Part shown: piece by piece, positions 1 through 10,374 of the stretch
Layout of the letters: each line of letters opens with the position of its first letter
How positions within the stretch are numbered: the first letter of the stretch is position 1
From: Balaenoptera acutorostrata
Lineage: Eukaryota > Chordata > Mammalia > Artiodactyla > Balaenopteridae
DNA: 64,000 bases
Direction of reading: 5' to 3'
Assembly (NCBI RefSeq): GCF_949987535.1
Contig: NC_080067.1
Coordinates: 26,254,039 to 26,318,038 of the forward strand
The notes under the pieces: generated by a model
Databases searched by the model: none
The model's input: only the letters and a program-made list of their open reading frames with translations
What the model was told of the DNA's origin: nothing
Program-made: the position numbers and the translations under genes

Positions 1-660
1 CACCTATATAATATTGATGGAGTCCTAAAGAAAACATGAGTGATTTTTTTTTCTAAGAAAATCACATTATTCACACACTGCAGGGGATTGGGGGCATCAA
101 GTTCTCAAATCAGGAGTGCGTGTTGCCTCTGTGGGTTTCCTGCCTCACGAGCTGCCCCACCTGGATGCACCTGCCTCAGGTGCCCACTTTCTGTGGAAAG
201 AAAGACTTTAGCAGCACAAATCCTCTCAAAGTCAACGCAAACCTCTGTCTGAAACGATTCATGCCAGAGGCTTTGCTCTCTGGTAAGCTTCAGGTCACAT
301 TTCTCAGTGTAAAGACCCCCCTCTGTCAACAGCCTGTGTTTGCTGGGCTGGTGGCAGATCCTCCACCAGCCCATATGACTCAGCCTGACGCTGGGGACAG
401 AGGGATGGACAGAGCCGGGGACCAGCGGAGGTCTGGAGTCAGGATGGGCTTTGTCCTCGCCGCTGCCGGTCCTGGCCTGCCACCCCACCTCCCACCCTGC
501 CTGGAGAAAGCTGAGCGAGACAAAGGCTTGCTGATTCCAGGTGACAAGACAGGGGGCTGAGTGGAGTGCGAGAGGGAAGGGGAGAAAAGCCGATACAAAG
601 CAGCGCCCTCCAGGTGGTCACCACTGTGGGCAAACTGGGGCCCAGGGATACTTCCTGTGA
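1..660. other. Unique sequence, no gene recognised
   Basis: No repeat family or coding exon is recognised. Open frames on both strands (for example 105-488 minus and 120-560 plus) overlap each other and show no protein family signature. A CTCF-like half motif (GCGCCCTC) lies at about 603-610 but the rest of the motif is out of register. Confidence 0.4.
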
Positions 661-667
661 TGCCTGA

Positions 668-800
668 TGCTAAGAAGGTTCTCGTATTGTCCACTGTGGC
701 ATCCCCTAGCCACATGTGACCGGTGGGCATCTGAAATGTGGCCCGTGGGATTGAGGAACTGATTTTTTACATTTATTTCATTTCGATTCATTTTTATTTT
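668..800 (+). mobile_element. Possible ancient DNA-transposon fragment
   Basis: The run 'ctagccacatgtgacc' followed by 'tgaaatgtgg' and 'gaggaactgatttttta' resembles a common mammalian interspersed repeat whose consensus reads 'ctagccacatgtggc ... gaaatgtggctag ... aggaactga'. I recognise the motif but cannot name the subfamily with confidence. The match is short and the boundaries are approximate. Confidence 0.35.
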
Positions 801-1085
801 TGATTATGTACAGACTGTGCCTTCAAGTTGCTGGCGCAAGGGATGGAAGAGGGTGTCATTTACCCAGTGGCTCTATCTCCTGTCACCTCAGGGGGTGTTA
901 TACCCCACAGGACCCGTCCATCAGCCTGCGTGGGTGCGGGAGTTTCCTGCAGGTACCCGCCCCGCGCACCAACCACTGCTGCATCAGGGCAGCACAGGTG
1001 CAGAGGAGAGGCTCTGGCAGTTGTAGCTGAGGCAGGAGCTGACGTATACTCCTGCGTGAGGCTATTTACAACAGATGTGCCGACA

Positions 1086-1180
1086 GCAGTAGTTCTCAAA
1101 TCGGAGAGACCATCGGGAGCTCCAGGAAGGCTTGTTAAAACAGATTGCTGATGGCCAGCCTGAGGGCTTTTGATGCCCAT
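1086..1180 (+). mobile_element. Possible MER5-type hAT-Charlie fragment
   Basis: 'cagcagtagttctcaaatcg' followed by 'gcttgttaaaacagattgctg' echoes the start of MER5-like elements ('cagtggttctcaa ... cttgttaaaaatgcagattgctg'). Only the 5' part is seen and divergence is high. Confidence 0.35.
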
Positions 1181-2020
1181 GCCGGTGGTCAGGTGACCAC
1201 ATTTCCAGATTCCCTGGGCTCAAGTTAAAGGTGAGCCAGAGGATGTGTGTTGGAGCGGAGGTGACCAACCATAGCGGTTCGCCCAGCACTGAGAACATGA
1301 GACTTTCAGTGTTCAGACCAGAACAGTCCCAGAAAAACTGGGACTGGTTGATCACCCTCTCTGGAGGCATCTTTTGGCCGCCTGTGCTTCAGTGACTTTG
1401 CCAAGTGGGAAGTTTAGGCCCAGCCCTGCTTGCCCCTCAGGGTGCCTGTGAGAATCAGGGTGGTGCGTGAAGCCTGGGAAATTTTATTGTTGGGCTTTAA
1501 GATAAGCTGCTTCTCCAACAGTAGAGGGTGCAGGTGGCCTCTGGAGCAAGAGGTCTGATCTCCTCCCCAACCTCTGAGCAGCCTCCGGAAGTGCAGCCCC
1601 GGTAAAGAAACAAGCCTCCCCGTGCAGGTCCCGATTCTCCTGGGACAATCCTAATGGCCTATGGAATGAACCTTAGTGGGGAGCTCTGCATGGAGCCTTT
1701 GATTCCCACCTGGTGGTAGCTTCCTTTCCGTGTTAGGTGTGATGTTTTCAAGGAGAGACTCTTTGGACCATTTCTCCTTCACAATCAATTAAATATGAAT
1801 ATCATCTCTGTTCAGCCCTGTATAGATATGGCTGGAAGGGGCGAAGAGGAGGAGCACAAAGCTTGCTCCCTGCTCTAGGATGTCCCTGACACATTGGGGA
1901 GGAAAGAATGGTTTGATGATGCCCATTCCCAATTCCCCATTGCAGACAGACAGATGTATGCATGACCTCTCCTCTTACCCTACATTCTGTCTACCCTTGG
2001 GCCTGACGATGCGTTTGTCT
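1181..2020. other. Unique sequence, no gene recognised
   Basis: No clear repeat or exon. Composition is ordinary, and the longest frame (1062-1370 minus) has no recognisable protein signature. Confidence 0.4.
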
Positions 2021-2024
2021 GCCT

Positions 2025-2115
2025 CCCTGCCCAGCCTTAGACTGTGAGCACCTTGAGGGCAGGGACCATCTTGCCAGTCTCCCTATTCCTGGGCTCAGCT
2101 CAGAGCCTGGCAGGG
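2025..2115 (+). mobile_element. LINE L2 3' end fragment
   Basis: 'agactgtgagcaccttgagg' followed by 'gcagggaccatcttg' and 'cagagcctggcagg' matches the characteristic L2 3' UTR order (actgtaagctccttgagg, gcagggac, cagtgcctggcaca). Sequence at 2150-2465 may be further L2 in antisense ('aatgaagggcctta'), but that is weaker. Confidence 0.55.
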
Positions 2116-2608
2116 AGCTTCCAATTGGAGGCTGTTTGCTGGAGGAAGGAGGAACCTGCCCCTCTGTGCGTGCTGAGTTCAGCCAGGAAGAGGGGCTGAA
2201 TGGTAACCAGGGAAGAAGCAGGGTCCTGGAGGAGGTAAGGCAGGCCCTGGACCATCAGGATGGGTAGGCTTTTTAGAGGAGAGGCGATAAGAGACTGTTC
2301 TGGGCTGTGGGACAGCATAACCAGGGCACAGACACTGGAGAGACCCTGGAAAGTGTGGGTGACAGGGAGGGGCCCAGCCTGGCTGGAGTGAGGGATCAGA
2401 CTGGTCAGCAGAGGGGAAAGAGATTGGCTCAATCCAAGGAGCAGATAATGAAGGGCCTTAACAGCCCAGCTGAGAAGTAGGTATCATATATCAAAGTAGA
2501 ATATAATAGTAAGCAAAGATTTCTGAGAACTAGAGACAATAACAACTTTTTGGCTTCTTGATTTTTCCAGGATGTTGTGTGATTTGTTAAGGTGGCCTTA
2601 ACAACTAA

Positions 2609-3027
2609 AAGAGTGCAGTTAGTGAAATATTACTCAGCAATACAAAGCGGTGAATTATTGATAGATCCAACAACATGGATGAATCTCAAAATCATTGATA
2701 TACTGAGTCAAAGAAGCTAGGCCAAAAAAAAAAAAAAAAAGAGGACATTCTGTAGGATTCCATTTATATAAAATTCTAGAAAATGAAAGCTAATCTCTGA
2801 AGACAGAAAGCAGATCAGTGGTTGCCTGGGATGGCAGCAGAGAGATGGGTGAATTGTAAAGGGATATGAAGAAATGTGGGGAGCTGATGAAAATGCCTGT
2901 TATCTTGATTACAGTGATGGTTTCACAGTATATACACATACCAGAACGGATCAAAATGTACACTTTAAATGTGTGCAGTTTCTTGCACTTCAATTATATC
3001 TCACTGAAGTTGTTTTTAAAAAAAGGT
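2609..3027 (+). mobile_element. Old LINE-1 (L1M) 3' end, 5'-truncated
   Basis: The order of motifs is that of an ancient L1 3' UTR in sense: 'gaaatattactcagcaatac', 'acaacatggatgaatctca', 'ggttgcctgggatgg', 'gatggtttcacagtatatac', 'cttcaattatatctcactg' and a terminal A-run at 3019-3026. An internal A17-type tract at 2725-2741 is a later slippage expansion. There is no coding capacity left. Confidence 0.75.
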
Positions 3028-3089
3028 TATCCATAACAACAGTGGAAGTTGAGAAAACATAGTATATTTTCTTAAGTAAAAGGGAATAC

Positions 3090-3290
3090 TTTATATATGT
3101 TAATTCATGCAATTCTCTCAAGCATCCCAGTGATGTAGGCGTTAAATTCCCATTTCACAAATTCTGAACTGAGGCCCAGAGATACTCAGTGACTTACTCA
3201 GGGTGGCACAACTTATGAGTAATGGGCGGAGCCAGAATTCCAACACAGGTCTGTCTGATCTCCAGATCACCATGTCATGTACTTTGTCTG
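3090..3290 (-). mobile_element. MIR SINE (antisense)
   Basis: 'gaggcccagagatactcagt' then 'gacttactcagggtggcaca' and 'gggcggagccagaattccaa' is the reverse complement of the MIR core (tRNA-related half ... 'cctcagtttcctcatctg'). It is diverged, and the ends are approximate. Confidence 0.75.
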
Positions 3291-3668
3291 TGCCTCTCAA
3301 ACTGGATTCTCCCTCTGAGAGCATCCCCAGTGCTCAGGAGGAGAGGGATGAACTGATGGGTCAAAAGGCACTTCCCAAACCTCCGAGGACTCGGCATCTC
3401 ATCTTTCAGAATGGCTTTGGATGGGGGAGGATCTTACCTTATGATTATCAAGGTGATTTTAGCTCAAATTTTGAACTCAACCACTGATTGCTAATCACTT
3501 CCTCTTCCCAATAGACAAGGCATAACCTTCGTGTGAAAAGCAATCAGTAGAACAGGAAACAGGAGGGTCAGAGATGGGTGTGGGCGACTTAAGTTTCAGA
3601 TATATCCCTGCTGTAATCTTTGAATGTTTGATTGTGAACACATATCACATGGAAATAGAAATTTTGAA

Positions 3669-3753
3669 GTGAGAAAGGAGAGTGGAAAGAAAGGCAGAAG
3701 GAAGGAAGAAGGAAGGAGGGAGATAGAAAGGGAGGAAGAGATGGAGGGAAAGG
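3669..3753 (+). repeat. Polypurine (GGAA/GGGA) tract
   Basis: About 85 bases are almost pure A/G ('gaaggaaggaagaaggaagg' and neighbours), with only a few pyrimidine interruptions. Such R/Y tracts can adopt triplex (H-DNA) structures. Surrounding bases (3300-4100) are otherwise unique, with no gene recognised. Confidence 0.8.
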
Positions 3754-4109
3754 TCTCTACTTCAGGACATATGTTGAGATCAGTGCATGGCCAACTCATT
3801 CTCCTGGCCCTTCCGCTCTCACCCAAGACCCTTGTCAGTAAGAAATGATGGTCACGCCAACTCCCTAGGATCCTCTCAGAGACCCAGGTCTTTGGAGAAA
3901 GATTCTATTGCCATCACTCAACACCATTTCCTGGATGTTTGGGGAAGAGTCTTCAGTGCTGGCTGAGAAAAAGTGCAGTTGATTGGGATACTTTGATTCC
4001 CTGAGTTTTTTTTTATGGCATTCAGCCTCCCCAGTCCAGGACATAATTTCTGAGGTTTGCAATATTGGATTGAGGAAATGCTGATCGATTTGTTTTGATT
4101 TTCCTTCTC

Positions 4110-4310
4110 ACTCTGCTCCAGTTAGCAGGTCCTGCTTCCACCAACCCTACAGACTAATTATCACTTGCGATGCCATCATCGATGCCGCAGAAGGTCCCAT
4201 TAGCACCTTCCAAGGGATTTATATGAAAATGACTGTGAACTGGGCTTGGACACTAATGAATTAATCTATTGATATTCGTGGGGAAAATCCAGTTGCTTCT
4301 GAGCAGACCA
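4110..4310. promoter_or_regulatory. Candidate conserved non-coding block
   Basis: Between repeats lies an undecayed-looking stretch with homeodomain-type cores: ACTAATTATC at 4153-4162 and ACTAATGAATTAATC at 4252-4266. It also contains a spaced direct repeat GATGCC-ATCATC-GATGCC (4169-4186) and several CpGs. It resembles deeply conserved enhancers in texture, but conservation cannot be tested here. Confidence 0.3.
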
Positions 4311-4579
4311 GGCATTCTCCACAGTCCCCTGAATGAACTGGATTCTTTCTAATCATCCTCCATACCCACCTCCCTCGACCCCGGCAGCCTCCCCAGACAC
4401 CTCTCCTCCCCCACCCTGTTCTTCCTCAGCTGGGTCAATGCTGCTGCTATTGCAGTACTATCCTGAGCACACTGTGCTAAAACTCTCTGGGATCTCCACT
4501 GGTTGCTCCCTAAGGAGAGGAACCATAGTTATTCCCTTTGTATCCACAGGACCCAACACAAAGTAGCCCCAAGATAGCC

Positions 4580-4800
4580 AGTATAAGTGTTTACTGTGTG
4601 CCAGGCATGGTTCCAAGGACTCTACCTGGATTCAATCCCTTAATCTTCAGAACTCTATGAGATGAGGTGTGGTATCATGCCTGTTACATAGATGGGGAAA
4701 CTGAGGCACAGAGCAATTCAGTTACTTGTCCAGGGTCATACAGCTAGGAAACAGAGGTGCTGGGATTCAAACCCGGAGAGACTGGCTCAGAATCCAACGT
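4580..4800 (-). mobile_element. MIR SINE (antisense, nearly full length)
   Basis: 'tttactgtgtgccaggcatg', 'gatggggaaactgaggcaca', 'gtcatacagctaggaaacag' and 'gggattcaaacccggagaga' appear in the exact order of a reverse-complemented MIR, ending at the tRNA-like B-box region. This is one of the better preserved MIR copies in the window. Confidence 0.87.
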
Positions 4801-5059
4801 CAAAGTTTGTTGGCGTACACTGAGTTGTATTTTTAGAAGTTGAGGTCTTTTTTCAGGTACCTAGTTAATATCTGTTTGCAACGGGCCAAAAACTTAAGCT
4901 GAAAGAACAGCACCTGTGGGGACCGTAGCCTAAGTCCATAGCACAATTCCAGCTGTGACACCGTGCCAACCAGGCCTCTGTCCTGTTTCAAACCCTTCTC
5001 CTCGCTGCCTTCAGAGTCAAGGCCAAACACTTGAGTAAACCTTTACTACCCTTCCTTCT

Positions 5060-5135
5060 GCAACAGACAATGACTGGCACATCATAGATGACTTAATTAA
5101 CATTTGTTGAATGAATAAATGAATGAATGAAGAAA
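5060..5135 (+). mobile_element. LINE L2 3' terminus
   Basis: 'actggcacatcatagatgac' then 'acatttgttgaatgaataaa' and repeated 'tgaa' matches the L2 3' terminus, which ends in (TGAA)n-type repeats. Confidence 0.65.
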
Positions 5136-5139
5136 TGAG

Positions 5140-5660
5140 CACATGCATGCACCAAAAGATACACCTGTATGAGGACAGAATTTAGCAATTTTTGCCTTTC
5201 TAAAATCACATCCCTGCTAACTTGCCCATGAACTAAAAGTATAACCCTGTCAATAGTCTCATATATGAGTTTCTTACACATCAGACAAGATTTAAGGACC
5301 CAAAACACAGGATTTTATCAGAATTTCCTGTATGCTAAAGGATGACAAATTTTCATATTGCGTCAGGTGAAATTGTGTTTTCAGGTTAGAAACAGGGCTT
5401 GAGAGGCATGTAAAACAGTCTCTGAAGCCTCTTTGACCAGACTACTAGATGCTGAACAGACATTTTTAAGGCTTTTAAAACCAGACTTTATGTAAAAGGT
5501 GGAGAAATAAAGCTCAAAATCCCTTTAGTGCTCCAATTTTGCTAATAGGCTTAGGAAAAGACTTTCATTGTCTTTTTGCATGTTTAAGATAATGATGGAT
5601 TCTGGAATTGTCTCAGAATTCCCATCTTATGAATTTTTTTGAGCCTGGTTTGACATGGGA
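5140..5660. other. Unique AT-rich sequence
   Basis: No repeat or exon recognised. 5400-5620 is balanced and free of obvious decay, so it could be conserved non-coding DNA, but no specific motif cluster stands out. Confidence 0.35.
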
Positions 5661-5664
5661 TTGA

Positions 5665-5990
5665 GTTCATCTTGCACTCATTTACTGAGCCATTCCCATG
5701 AGTCAAGCACTACAATTGGCCCTGTGTGGGGATTTAGGGGACTGGTAATAGAGCTTTAGAGGGGGCTAAGAGAACAGAGTCCTGCCCTCAGGGAGCTTCC
5801 TATCACTGGGAGCGCTAATACAGCAGGAGGGGCCTGCAAGGTGCAAGGTGCTATAGAACGTCCATCTGGAAGGAGTTCTTTGATTTGGACTACGGAAGAC
5901 CAGTTCAGTCCTCTTGGAGGGAGGGCCTTTGAGGTGAGGTTGAGGGACAGGTGGAGAGATAGTTACAAATGAATAGAAGAAGGGAAGAAA
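5665..5990 (-). mobile_element. LINE L2 fragment (antisense)
   Basis: 'cactcatttactgagccatt', 'gagtcaagcactacaattgg' and 'tgccctcagggagcttccta' match the reverse complement of the L2 3' region (gagcacctactatgtgcc ... cctgccctcatggagctta). The downstream part to about 5990 is probably the same element but is diverged. Confidence 0.5.
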
Positions 5991-6514
5991 GGGGCATCCC
6001 CATGTCTTCTGAGAAGCTCCTGGTCCATCAGGGGAAACAGACCCAAACACACCCAACCCCGCCAATGGGGGACACAGGGAAGGCTCTTCCCTGGTTGAGA
6101 TCCTGGTGGGGTCCTGGTTCACCCTCCACTTGAGAGTGTGGCATGGATAATGCAATGTGTAGGCATAAGGAATCTGATCCACACTTTCTCTTCTGTCTTC
6201 AAACCACCTTTAGCCTCTACTCCTCTAGCTGAGGACCCCACCCCATAATTTATTGTGAAAATAGAATCCATCAGAAAACAGCTCCCTAACCTCCCACCCT
6301 TCAGTGGAGGCAAGTCCTTGCTCCTCTCAGGGCCGATGTGTCACCTGACCTGCAATGATACCCTTTTTCATAACCCCATCTAAGGAACTGCTCCCGTCAG
6401 CATACAAACAGGCTCAAGTACCTGATATTAAAGGGAAAAATTAAACCCCTCTTTTTTCTTCACCTTCAGCTGCATCCAAAGATCTCTACTACCCTTCTTA
6501 GCAAAGCACTGCTT

Positions 6515-6663
6515 ATTTCTCTGCACCCCGGTTTCCTCATCTGTAAAAAGGGACTATCATTAATAATCATCCCATAGGCTTGTTGAAACATTAAATCAGT
6601 GAATCCTTGTGAAGCACACAGAAGGGGCCCGGAATGAGCTTTCACTGTTTGTTAGCAGTTATT
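6515..6663 (+). mobile_element. MIR SINE 3' half
   Basis: 'gtttcctcatctgtaaaaag', 'cataggcttgttgaaacatt' and 'aaatcagtgaatccttgtga' follow the sense MIR order (cctcatctgtaaaatggg, catagggttgttgtgagga, ttaaatgagttaata). Confidence 0.8.
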
Positions 6664-7850
6664 AATCTCCAACAAGTTGCCTGTACTCATTGCCTGACCT
6701 CCTCGCTCTATTACCCCTCACTCCCTTCTGATCTGTCCTCCCTTCCTGATGTGCAACTGAAATTGCTTTGTCAAGGTCACCAGTAGATGACACGAAGCTC
6801 AATCAGATGACATTCCCCTGTCTGCTCCCTTTGGACTTCACATCATGCAGCAATGTCCACTGCCCTCTCTCCTTTTTGAAACACTTCTCCCTTGGACTCT
6901 GGGATTCTGTGGTATTACTGGAAGTTCCTGCTCCTTTGCTGCCTCCTCTTCTCCCACCAAATATTGGAGAGTCTTTGATGCACTGTTTTTACCCTCTCCA
7001 GGCCAGACCTCCCGTGAACTCCAGGCTCGCATATTCCCCTGCTCAATGGTCATCTCTGCTCCACTGCCTCCCAGGCACCTTGAATCCAAAGTCAAAAGCA
7101 GAGCTCTGCCCCCTCCTCCCACCGCAGATGGTCATCCCTCCATCCTCGCCCTCTAAACTACAAGCTCCCAACCACTCAGACTCACAGTCATCGCTGAGTC
7201 CCCCCTGCCCATCCACATCCATGGCCACATTGTCCCTCACCTGGAGGACCCCATGAGCCTCCCCACTGGTCTCTCTGCTCCAGCTCTTGCCCCTCCCTGG
7301 TACATTCTCCATTCAAAGCTGGAGGGTCTTCTTAAAGCAAATTCCAGATCATATTTCTCTCTTGTTTAATTCAGTTTGAAGACTTCCCAAGGTCCTGAAG
7401 ATAAAAACCAGCCCCTCCCCCATGGCCTGCAAAGCCCCCAGGGCCTGCCGGAGGCCTGCCTCCCGTGCTCTTCTCCTGCTGATCTTGTCCTTGCTTGGGA
7501 CACTCAGACCCTGTGGCCTCTCTCTGTTCCTCCAACAGGTGGGGTCTTTGCACTTGCTGCTCCCTCCCTGGGATTCTGTTGCTCTGTCCATCCCCTGCCT
7601 CTCAGCTGCTTCCATCCCATTACAAGCAGCTTAGCCCAAATATCTCCTCCTCAACTGAGCCTTCTCTGATGCAGTTAGCTATGCCATTGTTATTAATTTC
7701 TTTTCTATCTGCCCCACTATAATAGAGTCCCACAATGTGCAAGAACATTATCTGCCTAGAATACAACTGTGTCCCGAGCATCTCGCATCATGCTGGCCGT
7801 GCACTAACTCCTTTGCAAATCTTTGTTGAAGAATGAACCCTTTGACACCC
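6664..7850 (+). mobile_element. LINE L2, about 1.2 kb of distal ORF2 and 3' UTR
   Basis: This is the longest L2 copy in the window. Landmarks in sense order are 'caaggtcaccagtagatgac', 'cttctcccttggactctggg', 'gtgaactccaggctcgcata', 'cactggtctctctgctccag', 'catggcctgcaaagccccca', 'ggtctttgcacttgctgctc', 'ctcctcaactgagccttctc' and a 3' end near 'ctttgttgaagaatgaa'. These correspond to the end of the CR1/L2 reverse transcriptase frame followed by its UTR. The 162-codon frame at 6768-7256 lies inside it and is relic sequence rather than a host gene. Frameshifts and stops break the original protein. Confidence 0.85.
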
Positions 7851-7954
7851 CTACCCACCTGCTAGGCATCCATCTCCACTTACCCAAGCATTCCTGAGTG
7901 CCTATTAGAATAAGTGCTACACAGAGAAGACAACCCTGCAAGATGCAGAGTCCA

Positions 7955-8165
7955 AAGACTCTACATGGGTGTAAATCCATTTTCTAACCTTTATTAGTCA
8001 AGTAATATTAAGCAAGTTACTTAACCTCTCTCAGGTTCAATTTCATCATCTGCCAAATGAGGGTGAGAATAACGATATATCACTCACAGGGTTGCTGGGA
8101 GAACTGCACACAATAAGCCGTGCGATTGTGCTTTATAAAATTATACAGTACTTTCAATACCATAT
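7955..8165 (+). mobile_element. MIR SINE
   Basis: 'agcaagttacttaacctctc', 'tttcatcatctgccaaatga' and 'cacagggttgctgggagaac' are MIR sense landmarks in order. Confidence 0.8.
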
Positions 8166-8368
8166 ATTTCAACTAGAAGTAGCATTTGCAGGCAGCTATT
8201 GTCATTTTCATTTTTAGCCAATGGGGAAGCAGGGACTCCATGAGGCTGGGGACCAATTTTCATCCCCACCCACGATGTGTGAGTGTATCAAACCCTGCCA
8301 TCAATGAGCATTCATTTTCTCTCTCCTTCCCTCCGTCTCTCTGAAACTTTATATCAATGCATAGCTTT

Positions 8369-8459
8369 ATATATTGGGTTGGCCAAAAAGTTCATTTGGG
8401 TTTTTCCGTTAAGATGTTACGGAAAACCCCGAACAAACTTTTTGGCCAACCCAATATAT
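8369..8459. mobile_element. Palindromic mariner-type MITE (hairpin)
   Basis: A 91-bp near-perfect inverted repeat. The left arm begins 'atattgggttggccaaaaag' and the right arm ends 'ctttttggccaacccaatat'. Only a short central loop around 'ttaagatgtta' and a few mismatches (ttcatttggg against ttgttcgggg) interrupt the pairing. It is bounded by TA-rich ends consistent with a TA target-site duplication. Such elements are internally deleted mariner/Tc1 derivatives with no coding capacity. In cattle, highly similar palindromes give rise to the miR-2284/2285 family, so a transcript here would fold into a pre-miRNA-like hairpin. Confidence 0.87.
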
Positions 8460-9663
8460 TGTTTTGCCAGTTCTCTAGGAAAAGATGATACCTTGTTTTT
8501 CTTTATATTTATTTTATCATAAGCAAGGATAAGCATATGTTTATTGACTATTTATATTTCTACTGTAAATTGCCTATTTGTTTACTCTGCCCATTTAGGG
8601 GGGAAGGGTATTGAACTTTTCCTTATGACTTTGGAATCAGTTTGTACATTAGGGATTTTAGCCTTTTATCCATCATATATGTTAAAATATTTACCGTAGC
8701 TTTTTTTTTTTTTTTTTTTTTTTTACCGTAGCTTTTTAATTTATCTTTTAACTATGTTTATCATAGCTTTTCCTTTATAGAAAGGCTTGTAAAAAATTAT
8801 AAAAGGATTTACCCACGTTTTTGTTCAATATTTAGGTACTTGTGTTATTTACATATAAATCTTTGATCCATCTGAAATTTATTTTGGGTTAAAATGTGAT
8901 GTAAAGATCTAGCTTTATTTTTTTCCCTGAAGATTTACACAAATGCTTCAACACTTCTCTGATGAATAGTCATCTCTGCCACCCTCCCTCCCTGATTTCC
9001 AATGCAGCCTTTATATTTGGATTTGTTTATGAATTTTCCATGCTCCTCTCCTGATCTATTTGTCTTTTCTTGTACCTAAAACCCACAGCTTTCTACCTTT
9101 AACTGTCTTAGTATCTGGAAAGATCTTCTGTTCTGAAGCTCCCTGGCAGTCCTTACATATTTATTCTTGAAGGTGATCTTTAGAATCTTTAGAACCACTG
9201 TATCAGTTCCCTAAAAACCATCCTGTCGGAAAGTTGGTAGAGACAGGGTATGTTGATTGAAGATATTGATATGTACTGGTAAATTGCCCTCTGGGAAGTT
9301 TGAACTAATCTGCATTCTCAACATCCTCTCACAGGTCTGCCCCTATCAGGCACTTTAACCCCCTACCTCACCGCTATAATGGAATAGGACATCCCATTGT
9401 CATTTCAATGTGCATTTCTTTGATTGCTAGTAAGGCTGAGCATCTTTTCAGATGTTTACGGTTCACTTGGTTTATTTTTTATGGATTGTCTGATTCACAC
9501 CCTTTTGTAATCTAATTGGGATGCTCCTCATTTTCTTACTGGTATGTAAGAGCTCTTTTTAAGTTAATGATACCAACCCTTTGTCTGTCATATACAATGT
9601 GCACATTTTTAAAATTTATTTGACATTTAAGTTTGCTTTCCCTATAGAAGTTTGTGAATTCTT
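8460..9663 (-). mobile_element. Old L1M fragments (antisense)
   Basis: 'tctttgatccatctgaaatt' plus 'tattttgggttaaaatgtga' (8861-8900), 'gcatttctttgattgctagt' (9412-9431) and 'taccaaccctttgtctgtca' (9570-9589) are typical of antisense ancient L1 3' regions. Two or more pieces are probably joined. They are interrupted by a poly-T duplication at 8691-8737. No usable ORF remains. Confidence 0.65.
8691..8737. repeat. Poly-T tract flanked by a direct repeat
   Basis: ACCGTAGC occurs at 8693-8700 and again at 8725-8732, with 24 Ts between them and five more after the second copy. Either the block was tandemly duplicated with slippage, or an isolated A-tail retro-inserted with a target-site duplication. 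Confidence 0.85.
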
Positions 9664-9712
9664 ATGTGTGCCTGGCACATAATAGGAGCTTAAGAAATGT
9701 TAGTTGAATGTC
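9664..9712 (+). mobile_element. L2/MIR 3' end fragment
   Basis: 'gtgtgcctggcacataatag' followed by 'gagcttaagaaatgttagtt' matches the shared L2/MIR 3' tail (gtgcctggcacatagtaggtgctcaataaatg). Confidence 0.55.
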
Positions 9713-10070
9713 GACTTCATAAAGTCAAACCTTCCAATATTTTCCTTATGGCTTCCGGCTCTGACCATCTCTCCCATGGGGATTGTGTTTTATTCTTTCT
9801 GGTCATAGCAAAGGCTATACTGTCACATCCATTTTTCCATTAGTTCCTCATAACTGCCCTGTTAGGTAGAGGGGAGAGGGGTAACTTGAGTTCATTTTCA
9901 CATTTAGAACCTGAGGTTCAGGAGAGAAGCAGGAGCAAGCTGGCATGGAACCAGCAGGAGTGGCCAGTCTGCCAGACGGACAGATGGACGGACAGACAAG
10001 GGCAGGACCACTGGAGCCATCTCCAGGGTGTGCCCAACTCCTTCAGGTGAAATTTAGACTCTCCAGCTGC
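9713..10070. other. Mostly unique, possible MIR remnant
   Basis: 'ttcacatttagaacctgagg' around 9899 hints at a decayed antisense MIR. Nothing else is recognised. Confidence 0.3.
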
Positions 10071-10079
10071 TCCTCTATG

Positions 10080-10350
10080 CAGAGCTCTCTGGGCATTATT
10101 TAGAGTAATTAACTTCTTACTAATATTTTGACTAATTAGGAAACATCTGGACTCAATTTGAGTTGTTTATTTGCCAAGTATTTTGGCCAGTTTGGCATTT
10201 AGTCAACCAGGCTCAGTCCTTGAAGTGATCTCTGCATCGACTCTGAGAATCAATCTTGCACAGAAATCACACAGCCACTCGGAGGGTTGAAGGAGATGAA
10301 GTCTCACACCCACTGTTTTTAAACAGATGCCAAGGACTTTGGGAAAGGCG
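10080..10350. promoter_or_regulatory. Candidate conserved non-coding block with TAATTA sites
   Basis: GTAATTAAC at about 10105-10113 and the palindromic CTAATTAG at 10132-10139 lie next to low-decay sequence ('ccagtttggcatttagtcaa'). No repeat is detected here. Enhancer function is inferred from texture only. Confidence 0.3.
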
Positions 10351-10374
10351 GCCACCTCTGGCATCGACACTATA

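Noticed and set aside
603..625. CTCF-like motif GCGCCCTCCAGGTGG
   Set aside because: It contains an extra base relative to the consensus spacing and a mismatch in the core, so binding is unlikely.
6768..7256. 162-codon open frame as a possible gene
   Set aside because: It lies wholly within an L2 retrotransposon relic whose landmarks are clear on both sides.
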